A DNA stretch of 64,000 bases from contig JAGFNJ010000025.1 in NCBI GenBank assembly GCA_017592775.1, positions 1 through 64,000 of the forward strand, in the 5' to 3' direction. The notes beneath the pieces are model-generated. The model did not search any database, was not told where the DNA came from, and saw nothing but the letters and a program-made list of their open reading frames with translations. A program made the translations under genes and the position numbers. Origin of the DNA: Candidatus Accumulibacter conexus. GTDB taxonomy: Bacteria; Pseudomonadota; Gammaproteobacteria; Burkholderiales; Rhodocyclaceae. Positions 57,865 through 64,000 of this stretch are shown here, one piece after another (within the stretch, counting starts at the first letter, position 1; each line of letters opens with the position of its first letter).

Positions 57865-58824
57865 ATGGCATTGTTTCTGAGTGAACAGGACGTTACGGAA
57901 CTGCTGACCATGCCGCTGGCACTGGCGGAGGTCGAGGCGGCGCATCGCGCGCTGTCGACGCGGCAGGCGCATGACGTGCCGCGGCAGCGCACCCGCCTGC
58001 CGCAGACGACCCTGCACATCCTGCAGGGGGCGCTGCCGCAACTCGACGTCATCGGCTACAAGGCCTACACCAGCAACCGCTCGGGCGTCCGCTTCCTGGT
58101 CCATCTCTACCGGGCGTCGACCGGCTGCCTGCTGGCGGTGATCGAGGCCGATCGGTTGGGCATGATCCGCACCGCCGCCGCCTCGGGTGTGGCGACGCGC
58201 TGGCTGGCGCGGCCCGATGCCACGGTGGCGGGCGTTTTTGGGGCTGGCTGGCAGGCCGAAGGGCACATCGAGGCGATCGCTGCGGTCCGCCCGTTGCAGC
58301 GGGTCAAGGTGTACGCGCGCCGTGCCGATCGCTTGGCGTCCTTCTGTGCCAGACTTTCGCAACGCCTCGGTATCGAGGTGAGCGCGGCCGCTTCGCCCGA
58401 GGAGGTGGTGCGCGGCTGCGATATCGTCAGTACCGTGACGACCGCGGCGACACCCCTCTTCGATGCCGGCTGGCTGGCGCCCGGCACCCACATCAACGCT
58501 GCCGGCTCGAACTCGCTGATCCGGCGCGAAGTGGGCGAGGACGTCATCAAGCGCTGTGCGCCGATCGTCGTCGACAGCGTCGAGTCCGCTCTGCGCGAGG
58601 CGGGCGATCTGCTTCCCCTGCTCGAGAAGGGGCGCCTGCATGCGCGTGAGCTGGTGGAACTGGGCGACGTGATCTGTGGTTTGCAGCCCGGACGCTCGAA
58701 TGCCGAAGCGATCACCCTCTTCGAGTCGCAGGGGATGGCCATCCAGGACCTGGCGGTCGCGGCACGTCTCGTCGAGATGGCGCGGGCGCGTGGCATCGGC
58801 GTCGAGTTGCCTTATGGCGGCTAG
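57865..58824 (+). CDS. Ornithine cyclodeaminase / mu-crystallin family protein
   Basis: The 319-residue protein has the KAYTSNR segment, the NAD-binding GVFGAGWQAEGHIEAIAAV motif, and INAAGSNSLIRREVGEDV. This family includes ornithine cyclodeaminase, alanine dehydrogenase of archaeal type, and imine (delta-1-pyrroline-2-carboxylate or ketimine) reductases. Most bacterial members without an arginine operon are of the reductase kind; the residues needed to tell them apart were not checked in alignment. GAGGAAG lies before ATG 57865. It stands between sucCD and the signalling run. Confidence 0.88.
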   Translation: MALFLSEQDVTELLTMPLALAEVEAAHRALSTRQAHDVPRQRTRLPQTTLHILQGALPQLDVIGYKAYTSNRSGVRFLVHLYRASTGCLLAVIEADRLGMIRTAAASGVATRWLARPDATVAGVFGAGWQAEGHIEAIAAVRPLQRVKVYARRADRLASFCARLSQRLGIEVSAAASPEEVVRGCDIVSTVTTAATPLFDAGWLAPGTHINAAGSNSLIRREVGEDVIKRCAPIVVDSVESALREAGDLLPLLEKGRLHARELVELGDVICGLQPGRSNAEAITLFESQGMAIQDLAVAARLVEMARARGIGVELPYGG

Positions 58825-58987
58825 TCTGGGCACAATGGGGCCTGTCGTCGGAGTACCGGCGGCCAGGTGGCGGATGAACCGCCGTCGTCACCACGTCTGG
58901 CGGCTGCCGCCGCCGTCCGCAGGCGCATGCCGACAGCCGGCATCGCCCACCGCGGCCAGCCGCGTTGACTGCTATTCGGGAGCGTAG

Positions 58988-59818
58988 GTGACGAACAGAC
59001 TTTCCGCTGCCCTGGAAATCGTCGAGCGCAGTGACCCGGGGCTGGTGCGCGGGCAGAACGAAGACTCGGTCCTTGCCGATGCGCGGCACGGCCTGGCGAT
59101 CCTCGCCGACGGGATGGGCGGCTACAATGCCGGAGAAGTGGCCAGCCGGATGGCGACGACATTGCTTGCCAGCGGGCTCAACGCCGCCTTTGCAACGACC
59201 CCTGCCCACCAGGTCGACAGCTCGACCGGGCAGCCTTTCGGCGTTCGCTGCCTGGTCGAACAGATCGAAGACGTCAACTCGGCGATCTACCGTGCTGCCG
59301 ACAAGGAGGAGCGGTTCGGCGGCATGGGCACGACGCTGGTGGCCAGCGTCTTCTGCGATGATCAGATGATCGTCGCACATGTCGGTGACTCGCGCCTCTA
59401 TCGCCTGCGCGGCGACGACTTCGTCGCCCTGACGCGCGACCACTCGTTGTTGCAGGAGCAACTCGACAGTGGTGTGATCACGGCCGAAGAGGCTCGCCAT
59501 TCGACGAACCGGAACCTGGTGACGCGGGCCGTCGGTGTCGATGCCGAGGTCGATGTCGAGATTCACCTGCATCAGGTCAGGCCGGGTGATCTCTATCTCC
59601 TCTGCTCGGACGGCCTCTACGACATGGTCGATGAGGCCGACATCCGGCAGGCGCTGCTGACCCTCGGTGACAACCTCGAAGCGCTGGCGAACCATCTGGT
59701 GCAGATGGCCAACGACAATGGCGGCGAGGACAATGTCTCGGTGGTGCTGGTCAGGGTCCTGCGCGAGTTTCCGGCGGCCGGCGGTGGTTGGTCCAGGTTC
59801 TGGTCGTGGCATGTTTGA
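58988..59818 (+). CDS. PP2C-family serine/threonine phosphatase
   Basis: The 276-residue protein has all the metal-binding blocks of PPM/PP2C enzymes: VRGQNEDSVLADAR, ILADGMGGYNAGE, HVGDSRLYRLRG, TRDHSLLQEQL, LLCSDGLYDMV and GGEDNVSVVLVRV. It would remove phosphate from serine or threonine. The start is GTG, with GGGAG five bases upstream. An FHA gene follows 14 bases on, and the usual partner of both, a Hanks-type kinase, is not in the window. The C-terminus ends SRFWSWHV, a hydrophobic tail that might touch the membrane. Confidence 0.92.
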   Translation: MTNRLSAALEIVERSDPGLVRGQNEDSVLADARHGLAILADGMGGYNAGEVASRMATTLLASGLNAAFATTPAHQVDSSTGQPFGVRCLVEQIEDVNSAIYRAADKEERFGGMGTTLVASVFCDDQMIVAHVGDSRLYRLRGDDFVALTRDHSLLQEQLDSGVITAEEARHSTNRNLVTRAVGVDAEVDVEIHLHQVRPGDLYLLCSDGLYDMVDEADIRQALLTLGDNLEALANHLVQMANDNGGEDNVSVVLVRVLREFPAAGGGWSRFWSWHV

Positions 59819-59832
59819 AGACGGGGAAGGTG

Positions 59833-60513
59833 ATGGCAAAGCTCATACTTAGCATGGACGGTCTGGTTCTCAAGGAAATCCCGCTGCGCAAGGAACGCAT
59901 GAGCATTGGCCGCAAGGCCCACAACGACATTCAGATCGACAACATGGCGATCAGCGGCGAGCATGCGGCCGTCGTCACCATCCTCAACGATTCCTTTCTC
60001 GAGGACCTCAACAGCACGAACGGAACCCTGGTCAACGGGCAGTCGGTGCGCAAGCACTTCCTCAAGGACGGCGACGTCATCGAACTCGGCAAGTACAAGA
60101 TGAAGTATCTGGCAGAAGCCGTCTCGCCGGCCGAGGAGGCCGAGGCGGAGCGGTCGGCACCGTTCCGTTTCGAGTCCGTGTCCGTTGTCGGACCCGGTAC
60201 TGTCGCGTCGCCGGCGGTGGCGTCGCTGACTGGCGCGGAGACGGCGAACCTGCCGGCCGCCGCCATCCGCCTGCTCAGCGGCAGCAACGCCGGGCACCAG
60301 TTGCAACTGACCAAGACCCTGACCTCACTCGGCCGACCGGGGCAGGTGGCGGTGATTGCCAGGCGCCCGCAGGGCTATTTCCTCAGTCATGTCGAAGGCA
60401 CGGGGTTCCCCCTGCTGAACGGGCAAGCGATCGATTCGCCGGCGAGGCGCCTCGAGGACCATGACCTGATCGAGATTGCCGGGGTGAAGATGGAGTTCGT
60501 CCTCAAGACCTGA
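59833..60513 (+). CDS. FHA-domain protein
   Basis: The 226-residue protein has an N-terminal FHA domain (about 5-95) with the phosphothreonine-binding marks SIGRKAHNDIQIDN, SGEHAAV and LEDLNSTNGTLVNG. A second, degenerate FHA-like fold (about 135-225, SLGRPGQVAVIARRPQGYFL; LLNGQAI) lacks part of the binding site. FHA domains dock on phosphothreonine proteins; with the PP2C gene 14 bases upstream this suggests a phospho-switch. GGGGAAGG sits just before the ATG. Confidence 0.9.
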   Translation: MAKLILSMDGLVLKEIPLRKERMSIGRKAHNDIQIDNMAISGEHAAVVTILNDSFLEDLNSTNGTLVNGQSVRKHFLKDGDVIELGKYKMKYLAEAVSPAEEAEAERSAPFRFESVSVVGPGTVASPAVASLTGAETANLPAAAIRLLSGSNAGHQLQLTKTLTSLGRPGQVAVIARRPQGYFLSHVEGTGFPLLNGQAIDSPARRLEDHDLIEIAGVKMEFVLKT

Positions 60514-60610
60514 TGGCACATCGCGTTCTCTCACGGCAGGGTGGAGAAATGGCAGCGGCGTGGTCGGCGAGGCGTCGGCGTGAAGACCGCGGCAGACCGT
60601 GGGAGGCAGC

Positions 60611-61378
60611 ATGAAGGTCAGAATCCTGGGTTGCAGTGGCGGCATCGGCGGGCGCCATCTGGGAACGACGGCGATCCTCGTCGACGACGACATCCTGATC
60701 GACGCCGGGACGGGCGTGACGCACCTGCCACTGGCGGAACTGGCCCGAATCGACCATGTCTTTCTGACCCACTCCCACCTCGACCACATCGGCTCGTTGC
60801 CCCTGCTGATCGATTCGGTTGCCGACCTGCGGACCGAACCCGTGATCGTGCACGCGATCCCCGAAACCCTCGACATCATCGGTCGGCACATCTTCAACTG
60901 GGAAATCTGGCCCGACTTCAGTGCCATCCCGAGCCATGACCGGCCGGCGATGCAGTACCGTCCGCTTGCCGTCGGCGAGTCGGTCCGCCTGGGGGCGAGG
61001 ACGATCACCGCCCTGCCGGCGCGGCACACGGTACCGGCCGTCGGCTATCAGCTCGATTCGGGTGCCGGCAGTCTGGTCTTCACCGGTGACACGACGGTCA
61101 ACCCCGCTTTCTGGCCGCTGGTCAACCGCATCGCCAACCTGCGCTACCTGTTGATCGAAACCGCCTTCCCCGATCGCGAGCAGCGGCTGGCGGAGATGTC
61201 GATGCACCTCTGTCCGCGCCTGCTCGCTGCCGAGTTGCAGAATCTGTCGACCAGGGCGGGCGTCTTCATCAGTCATCTCAAGCCCAGCCAGATCGAACTG
61301 ACGATGGCCGAGATCGAGTCCTGCTCGGGTGAGCACAAGCCGCAGATGCTGTACAACAACCAAGTCTTCGAGTTCTAG
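60611..61378 (+). CDS. Metallo-beta-lactamase-fold hydrolase (class II cyclic nucleotide phosphodiesterase-like)
   Basis: The 255-residue protein starts MKVRILGCSGGIGG and has the zinc motif THSHLDHIG, a later His in ARHTVPAVGYQL, FTGDTT and FISHLKPSQ. The sequence is nearer to class II cyclic AMP phosphodiesterases (PDE1, CpdP) than to lactamases. It could degrade cAMP or another cyclic nucleotide; this needs proof. GGGAGG lies four bases before the ATG. The pilus-type ATPase gene starts one base after its stop, so they are co-translated. Confidence 0.88.
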   Translation: MKVRILGCSGGIGGRHLGTTAILVDDDILIDAGTGVTHLPLAELARIDHVFLTHSHLDHIGSLPLLIDSVADLRTEPVIVHAIPETLDIIGRHIFNWEIWPDFSAIPSHDRPAMQYRPLAVGESVRLGARTITALPARHTVPAVGYQLDSGAGSLVFTGDTTVNPAFWPLVNRIANLRYLLIETAFPDREQRLAEMSMHLCPRLLAAELQNLSTRAGVFISHLKPSQIELTMAEIESCSGEHKPQMLYNNQVFEF

Positions 61379-61379
61379 C

Positions 61380-63752
61380 ATGTCGGCAGCCAACTGGCCG
61401 ATCGACGGCAACCTTGGCGACATGAGCCGGCGCCTGAGCTTCTTCAAGAACCTGCAGCGCGTCACCAACCGGATTCACGGCGCGAGCAACATCGACGAGA
61501 TCCTTCTCGAGATGTCGGAAGATGTCTGCGAGCTGTTCCACGCCGACCGGCTGACGATCTACCTCGTCAGCGACGACCGTCACAGCATCGTCTCGAAAGT
61601 CAAGACCGGCCTCAACACGCACAAGGACATCCGTCTGCCGATCTCCGAGCAGAGTGTCGCCGGCTACGTTGCGGTGTCCGGCCAGTTCCTCAACATCCGC
61701 GACGTCTACGACCAGGAAGAACTGGCGAAACACAGTCCGCGACTCGGTTTCCTCAAGGCGGTCGACGAGCGCACCGGTTACCGGTCGAAGCAGATGCTGG
61801 TGGCGCCGATCAGCAACGCGCAGACCAGCGAGTTGCTCGGTGTCGTGCAACTGATCAACAATCGCTCCGACACGCCGTTCCCCGCCGTTGCCGAGGAAGG
61901 CATCCAGGCGCTGGCGCAGACGCTCGCCGTCGCCTTCGCGCAGCGACGCAATTCGCCGCCGGTGGTACCAAAGACCCGCTACGACGCACTGGTCAGCGAC
62001 GCCGTCATCTCGGCTGCCGAACTCGATCTGGCGCAGAAGGCGGCGCGCCGCAAGCAGCTCGACCTCGAGCAGGTGCTGACCGCCGATTTCCAGGTGCCGC
62101 TGGCGGCGATCGGCGCCGCGCTGGCGAAGTTCTGCGGTGTCCCGTATGAGCCGTTCAGGCCGGACCGCTTGCGGCCGACCGAGCTGCTGCGCAACCTGAA
62201 ACGGGATTACGTCGAGGCAAACCAGTGGCTGCCGCTCGAGGAGACGCAGGAAGGGGTGGTGGTGATCGCCTGCGATCCGGAGCGGATTCGCGGTTCGCGG
62301 ATGGCGAACAACGTCTTCCCGAAGAGACGGATCGTCTACCGCGTCAGCACGCGCCACGAGTTCGAGCAACTCGTCGGGCAGTTCTTCGCCGCCGCGGTCG
62401 AGGTCGACTCGGTCGGCGACATGCTGTCGGGCCTCGACGAGGATGCGGCTCTCGATGCCGCCGACAGCAGCGCCGACGTGCTCAGCGCCGCTGCCGACAA
62501 CGAACTCGTGCGTCTGGTGAACCGGATCATCGTCGAGGCGCACCAGAAGGGCGCTTCCGACATCCACATCGAACCCCGCCCGGGCAAGGAAAAGACCGTC
62601 GTCCGCTTCCGCCGCGATGGCGCCCTGTCGCCCTACATCGAGATCCCCGCGTCATACCGGAGCGCGCTGGTGACGCGTCTCAAGATCATGGCCGACCTCG
62701 ACATCTCGGACAAGCGCAGACCCCAGGACGGCAAGATCAGGTTCCGGCGCTGGGGGCCACTCGACATCGAGCTGCGGGTGGCGACGGTGCCCACCGCCGG
62801 CGGGCTCGAGGACGTCGTCCTGCGCATCCTCAGTGCCGGCGAACCGATCCCGATCGAACAGCTTGGCGTGACGCCACACAACCTCGACCGCCTGCGGACT
62901 CTGATCGCCAAGCCCTACGGGCTGTTCTTCGTCTGTGGGCCGACCGGATCGGGCAAGACGACGACGCTGCACTCGATCCTGAGCCATCTGAACCGGCCGG
63001 AGACCAAGATCTGGACGGCCGAGGATCCGGTCGAGATCACCCAGAAAGGCTTGCGGCAGGTGCAGGTCAACAAGAAGGCCGGGCTCGATTTCGCGACGGT
63101 GATGCGTGCCTTCCTGCGTGCCGACCCGGATGTCATCATGGTCGGCGAAATGCGCGACCGCGAGACCGTCGCCATCGGCATCGAAGCGTCACTCACCGGC
63201 CACTTGGTGCTGGCCACGCTGCATACCAACAGTGCGCCGGAGTCGATCAATCGCCTGCTGGACATGGGAATGGACCCGTTCAACTTCGCCGATGCGCTGC
63301 TCGGCATCCTGGCGCAGCGTCTCGCCAGGCGCCTCTGCACGGCGTGCCGTGAGCCGTACCAGCCGCAGGCGGACGAAGTCGAAAGACTGCTTGACGAGTA
63401 CTGCACCGAACTGGCGAACACCAGTGCCTGGCAGGCCGACCCGCGGGCTGCGGTCGATCGCGTGCATCAGGAATGGCTGGCACAGCATGCCAGGAATGGT
63501 GTGTTCACCCTCCATCGGGCACGTGGTTGCGACGTGTGTGCTGGCAGCGGCTACAAGGGGCGCGTCGGGCTGCACGAACTGCTCGCCGGCAGCGACCAGA
63601 TCAAGAAGCAGATCCAGGAGCGCGCCCGCGCAGCCGAATTGCTCGCGACGGCGCTCAACGATGGCATGCGGACGCTGAAGATGGACGGCATCGAGAAGGT
63701 TCTGGCGGGGATCACTGATCTCAAGCAGGTGCGTGCGGTCTGCGTCAAGTAG
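61380..63752 (+). CDS. GAF-domain fused GspE/PilB-type secretion ATPase
   Basis: The 790-residue protein has a GAF domain at about 20-185 (MSEDVCELFHADRLTIYLVS), an MshEN/GspE N-terminal region (about 205-330), and the hexameric ATPase domain with Walker A GPTGSGKTTT from residue 520, an Asp box (IWTAEDPVEI), Walker B DPDVIMVGEMRD, the His box and a tetracysteine zinc site (CTAC, then CDVC). These drive type II secretion or type IV pilus assembly. A GAF domain at the front is unusual and suggests small-ligand control. The start follows the phosphodiesterase stop by one base. Confidence 0.93.
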   Translation: MSAANWPIDGNLGDMSRRLSFFKNLQRVTNRIHGASNIDEILLEMSEDVCELFHADRLTIYLVSDDRHSIVSKVKTGLNTHKDIRLPISEQSVAGYVAVSGQFLNIRDVYDQEELAKHSPRLGFLKAVDERTGYRSKQMLVAPISNAQTSELLGVVQLINNRSDTPFPAVAEEGIQALAQTLAVAFAQRRNSPPVVPKTRYDALVSDAVISAAELDLAQKAARRKQLDLEQVLTADFQVPLAAIGAALAKFCGVPYEPFRPDRLRPTELLRNLKRDYVEANQWLPLEETQEGVVVIACDPERIRGSRMANNVFPKRRIVYRVSTRHEFEQLVGQFFAAAVEVDSVGDMLSGLDEDAALDAADSSADVLSAAADNELVRLVNRIIVEAHQKGASDIHIEPRPGKEKTVVRFRRDGALSPYIEIPASYRSALVTRLKIMADLDISDKRRPQDGKIRFRRWGPLDIELRVATVPTAGGLEDVVLRILSAGEPIPIEQLGVTPHNLDRLRTLIAKPYGLFFVCGPTGSGKTTTLHSILSHLNRPETKIWTAEDPVEITQKGLRQVQVNKKAGLDFATVMRAFLRADPDVIMVGEMRDRETVAIGIEASLTGHLVLATLHTNSAPESINRLLDMGMDPFNFADALLGILAQRLARRLCTACREPYQPQADEVERLLDEYCTELANTSAWQADPRAAVDRVHQEWLAQHARNGVFTLHRARGCDVCAGSGYKGRVGLHELLAGSDQIKKQIQERARAAELLATALNDGMRTLKMDGIEKVLAGITDLKQVRAVCVK

Positions 63753-63759
63753 GCGGCTG

Positions 63760-63788
63760 GCCGTGCGGCTGCCCGGCAGCCGCACGGC
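63760..63788 (+). terminator. Perfect 13-base hairpin after the GspE/PilB-type gene
   Basis: GCCGTGCGGCTGC, a CCG loop, and GCAGCCGCACGGC form a perfect stem starting about eight bases past the stop. There is no T-run after it (GCCGGCC follows), so it may stop transcription only with help, or protect the transcript end. Confidence 0.55.
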
Positions 63789-63939
63789 GCCGGCCGGTGG
63801 CCGATTGGCGTGTTAAATCCGTCATCAATATCTTTTTTTCAGGAGAAAGTGTGACATTTTTCGTCATGTCCTTGCCGTCAATTGGCAGCAAGCAGCGTCC
63901 CGGATGCCCGGGATTGGCGCTTTTCGGCCCTTCCGGGCT

Positions 63940-63955
63940 TGGCACGAAAATTGAT
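63940..63955 (+). promoter_or_regulatory. Sigma-54-like promoter for the next gene
   Basis: TGGCACG at 63940-63946 (the -24 element) is followed after AAAA by TTGAT (-12 element), against a consensus of TGGCACG-N4-TTGCT. Only the C of the -12 GC is off. A transcript would start near 63966, and GAAGGAG at 63993-63999 is a ribosome binding site for a gene starting just outside the window. Pilin genes near PilB-type ATPases are often sigma-54 dependent. Confidence 0.6.
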
Positions 63956-64000
63956 ACTGTCTATTCGACGGAACGTCCGTTGCACTCACCGTGAAGGAGT

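Overview
The window is high-GC, densely coded DNA with short intergenic gaps and many ATGA start/stop overlaps. The gene content points to a betaproteobacterium, most likely a Rhodocyclales or 'Candidatus Accumulibacter'-like polyphosphate accumulator. That placement is inferred from DUF3460 and DUF2889 proteins, hopanoid genes hpnD/hpnE, a very large NAD-glutamate dehydrogenase, a CYTH/CHAD protein beside mgtE, and a type IV pilus ATPase; no rRNA or phylogenetic marker tree was available. I saw no tRNA, rRNA, CRISPR array or intact insertion sequence.

Layout. 0-7.6 kb is accessory: a truncated Rpn nuclease gene, a UDP-glucose dehydrogenase tail remnant, a large secreted RTX subtilase, and two DUF4143 ATPase genes that share a short repeated element upstream, with an Rpn tail remnant between them. 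7.7-20.2 kb is mostly housekeeping: clpB behind a sigma-32 promoter, two methyltransferases, a Pat-type acetyltransferase, OsmC, mnmH, tesA diverging from ybbA, and hpnD-hpnE. 20.4-23.9 kb holds a two-component system followed by a PmrA-type box and a Do-family protease. 24-34.6 kb holds CYTH/CHAD, mgtE, a SulP permease, aroG with mfd, and a sirtuin. 34.8-40.3 kb has two nearly identical OmpA-like genes around mtaD, then ubiG-gph-cbiX-trmO.

41.0-44.2 kb is a second accessory islet: a frameshifted sigma-like fragment, a C-terminal fragment of another gene, and an intact two-gene unit of an AlbA_2/HATPase protein and a ParA-like ATPase. It lies between the trmO/glycine-rich gene and pdxH. This is the best candidate for an undescribed system.

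44.2-57.7 kb serves glutamate and central metabolism: pdxH with an M61 peptidase, gltIJKL, NAD-glutamate dehydrogenase, DUF2889 and sucCD. 57.9-63.8 kb carries an ornithine cyclodeaminase homologue and a signalling run (PP2C phosphatase, FHA protein, metallo-beta-lactamase-fold phosphodiesterase, GAF-GspE/PilB ATPase). The window closes with a sigma-54-like promoter and a ribosome binding site for a gene just outside.

How genes may work together. Pat and the sirtuin form a possible lysine acetylation/deacetylation pair. The glutamate transporter feeds glutamate dehydrogenase, whose 2-oxoglutarate product enters the TCA cycle upstream of SucCD. The two-component system probably controls the protease next door. 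MgtE and the CHAD protein fit polyphosphate and magnesium handling.
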